The notes below the pieces were generated by a model. It was not told where the DNA came from. It did no database searches and saw only the letters and a list, made by a program, of their open reading frames with translations. A stretch of DNA of 52,695 nt. Origin: Scytonema sp. RU_4_4 (GTDB lineage: Bacteria; Cyanobacteriota; Cyanobacteriia; Cyanobacteriales; Nostocaceae). The stretch lies in contig JAAUSC010000021.1 of the NCBI GenBank assembly GCA_012031965.1, positions 1 through 52,695 of the forward strand, in the 5' to 3' direction. Positions 1-8,664 of the stretch are shown in pieces. Position numbers and translations under genes: made by a program. Positions within the stretch are counted from its first letter, which is position 1, and each line of letters begins with the position of its first letter.

Positions 1-530
1 ACCATTATGCGTACTCTTCTTTGTGACGCATTGTCAAGGCACGTTTCGGGTAAGAAGCTTCTTACCCGAAAGCTGCCGCCCTAGAAATGGGCGAAGCCCT
101 AATAACCCCTCGATCAATCGTGGGCGAGGGTCTAACACGTACCAGAGTCAGCCTTAGCGTAGCGGCTCCCCTTGGGAGCTTCCTTATTACCACGAGTACC
201 CGACTCCGTTTGCGTAGCGCCCCCTTCGGGGCTGGACAGATCAACTAGACAAAGGCTGGCTGACTCTGGAGGGGACAATGCGTCGGCTTCGAGATCAACG
301 CAAGAGGGCTTCGCCCATTTCTTGCGTGTTAGACCCCGTGAGATTTGAAGTAGTAATTGTCCTACTGAAAGTACATTACAAAAGTACACCGAATTAAACA
401 ACTCCGAGGCGGTAATGGCACAAATATTCAAGGCGGTTAAAACCGCAGTTCCTAAAAGGAACCGCTGCGCTACGTGTCGCTTCCCTCTCAGGTCTGAAGA
501 CTCTGAGTTTCCCGCATCCCGTGTATTTCT
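1..530. repeat. Gene-free, repeat-rich left edge
   Basis: I see no convincing gene here; the short open frames run through repeats. The stretch holds a perfect 28-bp palindrome at 44-71 and three pairs of perfect inverted repeats: 83-100 with 305-322 (18 bp), 128-139 with 325-336 (12 bp) and 142-153 with 258-269 (12 bp). It also holds a GC-rich palindromic repeat at 208-233 that recurs with one mismatch at 24621-24646. Such repeats are typical of intergenic DNA in Nostocales. The next gene starts at 531. Confidence 0.7.
44..71. repeat. Perfect 28-bp palindrome
   Basis: TTTCGGGTAAGAAG is followed immediately by its exact reverse complement, with no loop and a HindIII-like AAGCTT at the centre. 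It could be the tip of a larger hairpin repeat, a terminator-like structure for an upstream gene outside the window, or a junction artefact. There is no T-tract to favour a terminator. Confidence 0.85.
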
Positions 531-857
531 ATGAATTTAGCTGTCATCAAGTTTTCTTCAGAAGACTGCGGCATCTGCCACAAAATGTCTTTCTATGACA
601 AAAAGGTGACTGAGGAACTGGGTTTGCAATTTATTGACGTCAAGATGCAGGATACAGCGACTTATCGGAAGTATCGTAGTATTTTGCTGACTCAGTACCC
701 TGATAAATCACAAATGGGATGGCCTACCTACGTTGTTTGTGATTCGCCAGAAGGAGAATTTCAGATTTTGGGCGAGGTCAAAGGTGGTCATCCAAAGGGA
801 GAATTTAGAAGTCGCTTGCAAGAAGTTCTGAATTCAGCAGCCTCTAAGGGGAACTAA
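531..857 (+). CDS. Thioredoxin-family protein
   Basis: A 108-residue protein with a thioredoxin-like active site Cys13-Gly-Ile-Cys16 after a short beta strand (AVIKFSS), and a candidate cis-proline in Trp64-Pro65-Thr66. Both are expected for a small thioredoxin-fold disulfide reductase. The dipeptide between the cysteines is Gly-Ile rather than the classical Gly-Pro, so redox potential and partners may differ from TrxA. There is no signal peptide, so it should be cytoplasmic. The ATG start leaves no room for a longer N-terminus of the thioredoxin fold. Its 3' end overlaps the convergent gene at 844-1077 by 14 bases. The fold assignment is strong; the substrate is unknown. Confidence 0.85.
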   Translation: MNLAVIKFSSEDCGICHKMSFYDKKVTEELGLQFIDVKMQDTATYRKYRSILLTQYPDKSQMGWPTYVVCDSPEGEFQILGEVKGGHPKGEFRSRLQEVLNSAASKGN

Positions 858-1077
858 TCACCTCAAAAGATTTTACTTCTAGCACTGGACCTATCATAGC
901 AACAGTCATAACATCTTCACGCACCTGTCCAGTGACTTTTGCTTTTTGTCCTTGTTTGAGTAAATTTTTGTCTACTCCTCTAAGGATTTCATATGTATCG
1001 CCCTTATCAGTAACTAACGCCCAAGCGCCAGTACCAATATCACGACGTTCAACGGTACCTGTAACTGTGATGCTCAT
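844..1077 (-). CDS. Small conserved protein, possible OB-fold
   Basis: A 77-residue protein without a signal peptide or membrane segment. It is rich in alternating beta-type residues with turns (MSITVTGTVERRDIGTG, then WALVTDKGDTYEIL, then KAKVTGQV), a pattern like small OB-fold or nucleic-acid/metal-binding beta barrels found in cyanobacterial hypothetical proteins. It is transcribed convergently to the thioredoxin-like gene, with the last 14 bases overlapping, and downstream of nothing else on this strand except the peptidase gene at 1289-3142, about 210 bases away. I do not recognise a specific function. Confidence 0.65.
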   Translation of the reverse strand: MSITVTGTVERRDIGTGAWALVTDKGDTYEILRGVDKNLLKQGQKAKVTGQVREDVMTVAMIGPVLEVKSFEVISSP

Positions 1078-1288
1078 ATCCGTAAACCTGCTAATTTGCT
1101 GAAGGAGTGAGGGGATGTTAGCGCAGCGAGCCGTAGGCTGGGGGATGTTAACGTTAGCTCCGCGCCCCTGGAGGGGCTAGTGGACGCCCTGGTCGCCGTA
1201 GGCTGGGAGATGAAGGGGATGAGGAAGTCAATAAACAATGACTTCTCCCTCATCTTCCCCTGCTTCCTCATTTTTCCCTTCTTCTTTT
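1078..1288. repeat. Low-complexity, repeat-bearing spacer
   Basis: This spacer contains GC-rich dispersed repeats (for example around 1150-1200) and, at 1215-1239, a 25-base sequence whose exact inverse is found at 3739-3763 upstream of thiD. I see no convincing gene; the short frame crossing it is an artefact of the repeats. Confidence 0.6.
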
Positions 1289-3142
1289 CTAGGCTGGTTG
1301 TTCTTCGTTTTTGACTGCTAAACGAGCAAAACCGAAACATAACACGGCATTAACAATGAGGAAGGTACGAGCTAGGATACCACTGCCCAATCCCCAAACA
1401 GCGGGATCTGATACTGCACTCACTGCCAAACACGCTGCTACACCTAGTGATGAACCAATGGCAAACCACTTCCATTTAGGATTTCCTAGCAAGAGTGCTG
1501 CTAAGACAAAGGGAATCAGTACACTGGCAAACAGTGGGTTAAAAGCATTTGTTCCAGCAAGAGTGTTACCTAACTCCGGAATAGAACTTCCTAATAAGCG
1601 GAATGGCCATTGGGGGAGGTCAAAAATATAGATTCCTTTGAGAAAGAATAGTCCAGAACTACCAGTGATTAATCCCCAAGATAAAGTCCAGCTCCAGCGG
1701 AACGGGAAGTAAACACGTAAAAACCAAGCGAGAAGATAAGAACCGATGACCATCAAAATCTTGGGTAACAGCGCTACTGCACCGCCATCAATCCAAAAGC
1801 GGGGATTGAGATAGCCGTTATCGCGCAGCCAACGGAAGAAATCTTGGAAGGTGATTTGCCCTTGAGTGGCTAATTGCACTGCGGCTTCTGCATTGAGTTG
1901 TCCAGCACCATAGTAGTTTAAACCGTCATCCTGAATAGTTCGTGCTGACTGCTTGAGAACTTCAAGAATTTGGTCTGGTTCTTTCACGCCAGAAGCTTTC
2001 ACTAATGCAGCAACACCAGCAACGTGGGGCGCAGCCATGCTGGTACCCTGGAAGCCCATAAATACTGCGCTACCCTTGTTATCGGGGTCGATGGTTTCTT
2101 GCAGAATCTTGCCTGCATCACTACCACCAGGGGCAGAAATGTCCACTCCAGCACCAAAGTTAGAATAGGGTGCTCTTTCTCCATCTGGACCTAATGCTGA
2201 AACGCCAATAACATGGGGATAACGCGCTGGATAAGCAACAGAATTCTGATTTTCATTACCAGCCGCAGCAATGATGACGATGCCTTTTCTATGAGCATAG
2301 TTAATTGCATCTTCCATGAGCTGACTTTCACCGCCACCACCCAAGCTCATGTTGATGACATCTGCACTGTTATCAGCAGCAAACTTAATCGCTTCTGCGA
2401 TATCAGCAACAGTACCACCACCATACTCACTGAGTACCTTGAGAGGCATAAGCTTAGCTTCGTAGGCAATTCCAGCCACGCCATAGCTGTTGTTAGTGGC
2501 TTGGGCAATCGTACCAGCAACGTGAGTGCCATGACCGTTGTCGTCTTTGGCTTCTACTCTGTCGTTAACAAAGTCGTAGCCCGGGACAAAATCTGTCTCT
2601 ATCAGGTCACGGACACGAGTGATACCAGTATCAATGACTGCAACCGTAATGTCTTTACCTTTAGTTTGAGTCCACGCGCCTTCAACATGAATATTGTGCA
2701 GATTCCACTGCTTGCTGTACATCGGGTCGTTAGGTCCTGTGTCAGCAGCTTTGTCTTCGTTAGCACTTTGGGGCAGCAGAATTTCTCCTAGCCAAGTCAC
2801 TTTACCTGGTTTTGGAAACCTGTAGATATAGTTTGGTTCAATAAAATCCATTGCTTGGGCAAATGGCGACTTTTTCAGTTCTTTGAGTCGCTGTTTATCA
2901 CCCTTGATGATATAAACGTTCTCCCTAGCAGAAAATTGATTATCCAGTTGGGGAGTCACGTTGTACTGTTGAGCAATAGCTTGCAAATCCTGTTGCAATA
3001 CCTCTTTGGGAATATCTTCCCGAAAGTTTAGCACTATTGTCTCAAACTCCCCTTTGGCTGCTAGTCCCTGAAAATTCATAAAATGAAACAGGGCAACACT
3101 CAGCCCGATGACAAATAAGCAAAATAATATTAGCTTTCTCAT
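1289..3142 (-). CDS. Secreted or membrane-anchored S8 subtilisin-like peptidase
   Basis: A 617-residue serine endopeptidase of the subtilase (S8) family. An N-terminal hydrophobic segment (residues 3-20) looks like a signal peptide or anchor. It is followed by a propeptide-like region (about 33-110) and the catalytic domain with the triad Asp171 (AVIDTG), His204 (NGHGTHVAG) and Ser368 (GTSMAAPHVAG), plus the oxyanion Asn296 (AAAGNEN). All key residues are present. After about residue 450 the protein carries several hydrophobic stretches that look like membrane segments, an extension absent from ordinary secreted subtilisins. This suggests the protease stays tethered to a membrane. The start is supported by the immediately following Arg-Lys plus hydrophobic core. 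It diverges from the small gene at 3263. The substrate cannot be inferred. Confidence 0.93.
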   Translation of the reverse strand: MRKLILFCLFVIGLSVALFHFMNFQGLAAKGEFETIVLNFREDIPKEVLQQDLQAIAQQYNVTPQLDNQFSARENVYIIKGDKQRLKELKKSPFAQAMDFIEPNYIYRFPKPGKVTWLGEILLPQSANEDKAADTGPNDPMYSKQWNLHNIHVEGAWTQTKGKDITVAVIDTGITRVRDLIETDFVPGYDFVNDRVEAKDDNGHGTHVAGTIAQATNNSYGVAGIAYEAKLMPLKVLSEYGGGTVADIAEAIKFAADNSADVINMSLGGGGESQLMEDAINYAHRKGIVIIAAAGNENQNSVAYPARYPHVIGVSALGPDGERAPYSNFGAGVDISAPGGSDAGKILQETIDPDNKGSAVFMGFQGTSMAAPHVAGVAALVKASGVKEPDQILEVLKQSARTIQDDGLNYYGAGQLNAEAAVQLATQGQITFQDFFRWLRDNGYLNPRFWIDGGAVALLPKILMVIGSYLLAWFLRVYFPFRWSWTLSWGLITGSSGLFFLKGIYIFDLPQWPFRLLGSSIPELGNTLAGTNAFNPLFASVLIPFVLAALLLGNPKWKWFAIGSSLGVAACLAVSAVSDPAVWGLGSGILARTFLIVNAVLCFGFARLAVKNEEQPA

Positions 3143-3262
3143 ATAAAACCATTACAGCTTTTTGCCAGTTTGCTCACTACCATAACTCATACAAGTCTGT
3201 TAGTGGTCCATAGAATAGTAAACTTAGGATTTTTATACATTACTCAGGACAATTTTTCAAAG

Positions 3263-3685
3263 ATGGAACGCGGTCTTTTATGGTTACCCCTGTTATTTGC
3301 ATTTTTTTGGTTAGCCTGGCAAGGCTCCCAGGAGTATCAAAAAATAGAAGCATATCGTACTTGGGCAGAGCAATTTGAACGAGCCAAGTATGATATTTAT
3401 GCAGTTTTAGGTCAAAAAGACAACAATATCACTTGGGGTAAACCAATGCCAAAAGGTCCAATCAAGTTAGAAACCTTTTCTTTGCTTGACGTCCAAAAAA
3501 TCACCCTTTTAGTAGATGACAAACAAGTAGAAATAGAAAAACTGCCAGAACAAGGTCGTACTATTGAGTTAGAATTTCTATTTCCCGAACCAGATAAAAC
3601 AGTACGTGTTCCTTTTACAGAAATTCCTTTAGCCGCAGAATGGGGTAAATATTTACAAGGTCAATTGCAAAGCCTTCAAAGTTAA
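3263..3685 (+). CDS. Conserved hypothetical protein with N-terminal membrane anchor
   Basis: A 140-residue protein starting at the ATG at 3263; an in-frame upstream ATG at 3170 would add 31 residues that look like untranslated sequence. Residues 5-18 (LLWLPLLFAFFWLAW) form one transmembrane segment. The rest is a soluble domain of charged beta-type sequence ending in a short amphipathic tail. I recognise no catalytic motif. It lies divergently from the subtilase gene and about 110 bases ahead of thiD on the same strand. Function unknown; probably a cyanobacterium-restricted membrane-anchored protein. Confidence 0.7.
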   Translation: MERGLLWLPLLFAFFWLAWQGSQEYQKIEAYRTWAEQFERAKYDIYAVLGQKDNNITWGKPMPKGPIKLETFSLLDVQKITLLVDDKQVEIEKLPEQGRTIELEFLFPEPDKTVRVPFTEIPLAAEWGKYLQGQLQSLQS

Positions 3686-3738
3686 AAGTCTAGAGTCAAA
3701 AACGAAGAACATTAGAGGTGGAAGATGACGAAGAAGCA

Positions 3739-3763
3739 ATTGTTTATTGACTTCCTCATCCCC
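3739..3763. repeat. Dispersed 25-base repeat (copy 1)
   Basis: An exact inverted copy of this 25-base segment lies at 1215-1239. It sits just upstream of the preferred thiD start and is followed by a pyrimidine-rich CCCCTTAT repeat. It explains the apparent in-frame N-terminal extension of thiD. Confidence 0.8.
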
Positions 3764-3796
3764 CTTATCCCGCTTATCCCCCTTATCCGTCTATCT

Positions 3797-4636
3797 ATGA
3801 ACTCCGAAACAACACCCAAAGTCCCCGTTGCTTTAACGATCGCCGGATCTGATAGCGGTGGTGGTGCAGGTATTCAAGCAGATTTACGCACTTTTGCCTT
3901 TCACTGCGTTCATGGTACAAACGCCATTACCTGCGTAACAGCACAAAATACTTTGGGCGTCATGCGGGTTGATGCTATACCACCAGAGGCTGTTGTGGCA
4001 CAAATTCGTGCCGTATACGAAGATATAGGCGTGCAAGCTGCGAAAACGGGGATGTTACTTAACAAGGAAATCATAACCGCTGTTGCTCAACAGGTGGAGG
4101 CTTTACAAATCCATAACCTAGTCGTTGATCCAGTGATGGTATCTCGCACAGGGGCGCAATTACTGGATGATGATGCTGTGAAAACTCTTCGTCATTTACT
4201 CATTCCCAAGGCTGCTATTGTGACACCAAATCGCTATGAAGCTCAGATTTTGAGCGGTTTACCGATTAACTCACTAGATGATATGAGAGCGGCTGCTCAA
4301 ATCATTCACAGGAATCTAGGAGCAAAGGTTGTTTTAGTCAAGGGTGGAGGACTACAAGGGAGTTTGCGTGGTGTGGATATCTGGTTTAATGGACACAAGA
4401 TGGAAACTTTGACAACAAAACACGTAGAGACAAAAAATTCTCATGGTACTGGTTGTACTCTCTCTGCGGCGATCGCCGCTCATCTTGCACTCGGAAGTGA
4501 CTTGATCACAGCAGTACGACGAGCAAAGGAGTATGTCACTTATGCACTTTCTTACGCCTTAGACATTGGCAAAGGTCAAGGTCCTGTGGGACACTTTTTT
4601 ACACTATTGAGTCAGTCATCACAGAGTCAAGAATGA
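3797..4636 (+). CDS. thiD: Hydroxymethylpyrimidine/phosphomethylpyrimidine kinase
   Basis: ThiD phosphorylates HMP to HMP-P and then HMP-PP, the pyrimidine half of thiamine. The 279-residue product has the N-terminal substrate-binding motif TIAGSDSGGGAGIQAD and the C-terminal ribokinase-family anion-hole signature NSHGTGCTLSAA. The length fits the family. The start at 3797 is preferred over the in-frame ATG at 3725, because the 24 extra residues (repeating Pro-Leu-Ile) are translated from a dispersed DNA repeat, not from family sequence. Its pathway partner thiC is elsewhere in this window (21769-23148) under a TPP riboswitch; I see no riboswitch in front of thiD. A HIP1 octamer lies inside the gene near 4469. 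Confidence 0.95.
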   Translation: MNSETTPKVPVALTIAGSDSGGGAGIQADLRTFAFHCVHGTNAITCVTAQNTLGVMRVDAIPPEAVVAQIRAVYEDIGVQAAKTGMLLNKEIITAVAQQVEALQIHNLVVDPVMVSRTGAQLLDDDAVKTLRHLLIPKAAIVTPNRYEAQILSGLPINSLDDMRAAAQIIHRNLGAKVVLVKGGGLQGSLRGVDIWFNGHKMETLTTKHVETKNSHGTGCTLSAAIAAHLALGSDLITAVRRAKEYVTYALSYALDIGKGQGPVGHFFTLLSQSSQSQE

Positions 4637-4878
4637 CAGAAGCTGCACAATAACTTAAACTTCTGTTCTACCTACATTCCTTTTGAAGCTCATACTTTAG
4701 AAATGTATATCGTACTATTGATTGACTTGTATCTTTCTGGTTCTAAATTGTAAATTAATACTCTTTAGCCCTAAGAACATCTTTCTATATACTCTTGGGC
4801 ATAATTTTCAGAGGCTGGCTGTCTCTGGTAGCAAATTCGCTTTGTTGACTTCCGTTCAATTTTGATATCAATCCACCC

Positions 4879-5478
4879 ATGCGAACAATGACAAGTTCTG
4901 TTTACAGCAATACACCAGTAGCAAATAGAGCAAATACACAAGCCTGTTCCCCCTCTGTACCACTCTCTGTTTATCGGGACTTGGCTACAGAGTTGCAAGG
5001 TGTACAAGCAAAGTTAGATGCTCTCAATGCTCAAAATCAACACATAATGCAAGAAAATCAATTACTTCGGCAAGAAATTGCCAAAGCTGTTGAGTCTGTT
5101 TTGCGCTTGCAAAAGTTAGTTGATTCACAAGCAAAGGTTAATTCTCATCAAGCTTCCCAAGCTTCTTCTGATTGTAGAGCTCAAACGAAACGACCAGTTA
5201 CTCCCACAGGTTCTAGAGAGCAAGTGTCCCGTCCACGTACCTTCTATAAAGGAGATTCGCAAACACTTGTTTTTTCTCCAGAAATAGAAATTTCGAGTTC
5301 GATTCCAGAACCAGTCTTTATAGAAGAACAGGGAGTCAGCTACGACCTCTACAGGGAATCAGAGCCTTCACAAATTAAGGGCTGGTGGTTAATAATAGGT
5401 ATCTTGTTAATTATTGTTCTGGGATTTGGTACTGGGTATTTGATTGTACGCCCTTTATTTGAAAGTCATAGTCGTTAA
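4879..5478 (+). CDS. Coiled-coil protein with C-terminal membrane anchor
   Basis: A 199-residue protein of unknown function. Residues about 35-85 form a heptad-like coiled coil (LATELQGVQAKLDALNAQN and following, rich in Gln/Leu). A Ser/Pro/charged linker follows, and one strongly hydrophobic segment near the C-terminus (WWLIIGILLIIVLGFGTGY) is followed by a short tail. It is therefore likely a tail-anchored protein whose coiled coil faces the cytoplasm. The start at 4879 is followed by a Thr/Ser-rich leader; the second ATG at 4888 is equally possible. It stands alone between thiD and glnB. I do not recognise the family beyond its being cyanobacterial in style. Confidence 0.7.
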   Translation: MRTMTSSVYSNTPVANRANTQACSPSVPLSVYRDLATELQGVQAKLDALNAQNQHIMQENQLLRQEIAKAVESVLRLQKLVDSQAKVNSHQASQASSDCRAQTKRPVTPTGSREQVSRPRTFYKGDSQTLVFSPEIEISSSIPEPVFIEEQGVSYDLYRESEPSQIKGWWLIIGILLIIVLGFGTGYLIVRPLFESHSR

Positions 5479-6276
<798 letters not shown>

Positions 6277-6446
6277 CAGTTATCAGTTATCAGTTATCAG
6301 TTATCAGTTATCAGTACTTGTTGTCCAAAATCAACAGATAACTGTTCACTGTTCACCTTTCACCGTTCACTCGTTTAATAGCTATAAGTTAGTGGTTAGT
6401 GGTTAGTCGTTTATCATGAGATATCTATTCAACTAACAACTAACAA
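6277..6446. repeat. Short tandem heptamer repeats between glnB and rdgB
   Basis: Five direct copies of CAGTTAT run from 6277 to 6311. Degenerate GTTCAC-type repeats follow (about 6340-6370), then CAACTAA-type heptamers (about 6430-6451). These are the STRR class of Nostocales. They lie between convergent genes. No gene is present. Confidence 0.85.
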
Positions 6447-7031
6447 CTAACAATGAGTGTTGTTTAAATGAGGCAACTTTTGAAGTAAAGCTGCAAAAGC
6501 TTTGCCTCGATGGCTGACTGAACGCTTCAACTCTGGTGTCATCTCAGCAAATGTCAATTGCTTTTCTTGAACGTAAAAAATCGGATCGTACCCAAAACCA
6601 CCATCTCCACAAGGCGCATGGAGAATGTCACCACGACAAACCCCTTCTGATTGTAAAACAATTGTACCATCTGGACGAGCGATCGCCACAACACAAACAA
6701 ATTGCGCTTGTCGATTTGGTGTATCGCCTAATTCTTTCAACACTCTGGCAATTCGCTCTTGATCAGTTTTGCCATAACGTGCAGAATACACTCCTGGTGC
6801 GCCACCAAGAGCATCCACTTGCAAGCCAGAATCATCAGCGATCGCCCAGTTTCCTGTTGCTTGTGCAACTTGGGATGCTTTTAAACAGGCATTAGCACTA
6901 AAGGTGTCCCCCGTTTCCTCAATTTCCAATTCTTCAGGCTTGAGAGTTAATTCCCAACCAGAATCAGTTAGGTAAGCTTGCATTTCTTTCAACTTACCTG
7001 GATTTCCTGTGGCTACTACGAGTAATGTCAT
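6447..7031 (-). CDS. rdgB: XTP/dITP diphosphatase (non-canonical purine NTP pyrophosphatase)
   Basis: The enzyme hydrolyses XTP, ITP and dITP to monophosphates, keeping deaminated purines out of nucleic acids. The 194-residue length and the family landmarks are present: N-terminal LVVATGNPGKLKEM nucleotide-binding loop, central ADDSGLQVDALGGAPGV with the catalytic acidic residues, GFGYDPIFYV, and C-terminal SHRGKAF. Cytoplasmic, no signal peptide. The gene follows glnB in convergent orientation and lies about 70 bases downstream of the phosphoglucomutase/phosphomannomutase gene on the same strand, separated by heptamer repeats, so co-transcription is possible but not shown. Confidence 0.95.
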   Translation of the reverse strand: MTLLVVATGNPGKLKEMQAYLTDSGWELTLKPEELEIEETGDTFSANACLKASQVAQATGNWAIADDSGLQVDALGGAPGVYSARYGKTDQERIARVLKELGDTPNRQAQFVCVVAIARPDGTIVLQSEGVCRGDILHAPCGDGGFGYDPIFYVQEKQLTFAEMTPELKRSVSHRGKAFAALLQKLPHLNNTHC

Positions 7032-7035
7032 AAGT

Positions 7036-7063
7036 CAGTTAACAGTTAACAGTTAACAGTTAA
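7036..7063. repeat. CAGTTAA heptamer tandem repeat
   Basis: Four perfect direct copies of CAGTTAA, followed by degenerate CTGACAA and CTGATAA copies up to about 7097. They fill the gap between rdgB and the upstream phosphohexomutase gene. Related in type to the CAGTTAT array at 6277-6311. Confidence 0.9.
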
Positions 7064-7100
7064 CAGTGATCACTGACAACTGACAACTGATAACTGAATA

Positions 7101-8537
7101 TTACTCTGCCCAATTTTTTGCCCAAGCTAGAGTTTGATGCACTTGTTCAAATGTGGGGGCTTCGCAGTACAGGCGTAAAACGGGTTCGGTACCACTAAAA
7201 CGAATCATTAACCAACTGTTGTCGGCTAAGCGGAACTTGTAGCCATCAATGGTTTGGCAATCAATGACGGGTTTTCCAGCTATTTCTGTTAAAGGTTGGG
7301 TTTGCAGTTGTTGCAAAAGACGCGATCGCACTTCCATGCTGGCGAGGGGTAAATCAATGCGATCATATGCGGAAGTGAAATCTGTTTGTTCTTGCAAGTG
7401 ACGATAATACTCACCTAAATCCAGCCCAGATTCTACAATAGCTTCTAGTACGTACAATGCTGACAGAAGTGCATCACGTTCAGGTATGTGGCTTCCATAA
7501 CCAATTCCCCCCGATTCCTCGCCACCTAACAACACTTGTGTTTCTAACATTCTGTCAGCAATGTATTTATAACCAACGGCTGTTTCAAATACTGACAAGT
7601 TATGCAGTGCTGCGATGCGAGGAATCAAGTCAGAACCACTCACGGTTTTGACTATTTCGCCCTTAAAATCGCGCCGTAGAGTCAAGTGGTCGATTAAAAT
7701 TGGGATTAAGATTTGTGAACTCAAGAAATTGCTGTCTCCATCAACAGCAGCAATGCGATCGCTATCTCCGTCAAACACCAACCCCACAGTTAAACTTGCT
7801 TTATTCGTTTCTCGGTGATTTCGCATCACCTCAAACAGATGCGAAAGGTATTTAGGTAGTGGTTCTGGTGCGCCGCCACCAAATAGGGGATCACGATTGC
7901 TATTAATTTCTTGAATCTCATTACCAAGTAGCATTGCTAGTCCACCAGCAGCAGCGCCATGCATGACATCAGCAAATACTGTGAGTTTACCTGCGGCTAT
8001 AGCATCGCGGATTTTTGCAATATTGACTTTCCCTTCTAGTGCTTCACAATAACTGCACCAGGGGTTAAACTTCTCTATCTTGCCTGGAATTGATGCGGGT
8101 GGTAATGGCTCTGATAAAAGTGCTTCTATCTGCTTGGTGATTTCTGGCGGTGCGGAACCACCAAAAGCGCTTTTGACTTTCAACCCCAAATATTTACCTG
8201 GATTGTGACTGGCGGTAATGACGATTGCACCCAAGGCATTTTGTTGCTTCGCCGCCCAACTAAAAGCTGGGGTTGGAGCATAGGTATCTGTTAGTAGTAC
8301 ATCTAATCCAGCAGCACAGACAACATCGGCGACTTTATGGGCGAAATCTTCTGCCATAAACCGTCGGTCGTGCCCCACAATAATTGTACGGTTACCTGTC
8401 GTTTTCCCATATGTATCAAGTAAAACTTTTGCGGCAAGTGGCGCAACTAAGGCTACACGCTCAAAGGTGAACTCATCGCCAATGACGCCCCGCCAGCCGT
8501 CTGTCCCAAATTTGACTACGTTAGCTGCTGCTGACAT
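7101..8537 (-). CDS. Phosphoglucomutase/phosphomannomutase family protein
   Basis: An alpha-D-phosphohexomutase of 478 residues that interconverts hexose 1- and 6-phosphates through a phosphoserine. The four family signatures appear in order: FGTDGWRGVIGDEF at the N-terminus, the phosphoserine loop TASHNPG, the Mg-binding loop DGDSDR, the sugar-recognition loop GGEESGG, and the C-terminal phosphate-binding RFSGTEPVLR. The start at 8537 (Met-Ser-Ala-Ala) is preferred to the in-frame ATG at 8597, because the extra 20 residues precede the family start. Whether it prefers glucose, mannose or glucosamine phosphates cannot be decided by eye; the Gly-Thr-Asp-Gly-Trp start is common in cyanobacterial phosphoglucomutase/PMM annotations. 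Confidence 0.93.
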   Translation of the reverse strand: MSAAANVVKFGTDGWRGVIGDEFTFERVALVAPLAAKVLLDTYGKTTGNRTIIVGHDRRFMAEDFAHKVADVVCAAGLDVLLTDTYAPTPAFSWAAKQQNALGAIVITASHNPGKYLGLKVKSAFGGSAPPEITKQIEALLSEPLPPASIPGKIEKFNPWCSYCEALEGKVNIAKIRDAIAAGKLTVFADVMHGAAAGGLAMLLGNEIQEINSNRDPLFGGGAPEPLPKYLSHLFEVMRNHRETNKASLTVGLVFDGDSDRIAAVDGDSNFLSSQILIPILIDHLTLRRDFKGEIVKTVSGSDLIPRIAALHNLSVFETAVGYKYIADRMLETQVLLGGEESGGIGYGSHIPERDALLSALYVLEAIVESGLDLGEYYRHLQEQTDFTSAYDRIDLPLASMEVRSRLLQQLQTQPLTEIAGKPVIDCQTIDGYKFRLADNSWLMIRFSGTEPVLRLYCEAPTFEQVHQTLAWAKNWAE

Positions 8538-8664
8538 TGAGGTATCCCTACTTCCTAACAGTGGACTATAGTATTGACACAGGGCACCCCGTAACAAGAC
8601 ACTTAGTATAAAAAGTGTAATAATACGATATTATTAATGACACATCAATAAGCAAATATGTTCC

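Noticed and set aside
132-431. Minus-strand frame of 99 codons at the left edge
   Set aside because: It runs through inverted repeats and has no protein-like pattern; no ribosome-binding site.
2213-2791. 192-codon plus-strand frame inside the subtilase gene
   Set aside because: It is antisense to the catalytic domain, which carries all the family motifs on the minus strand.
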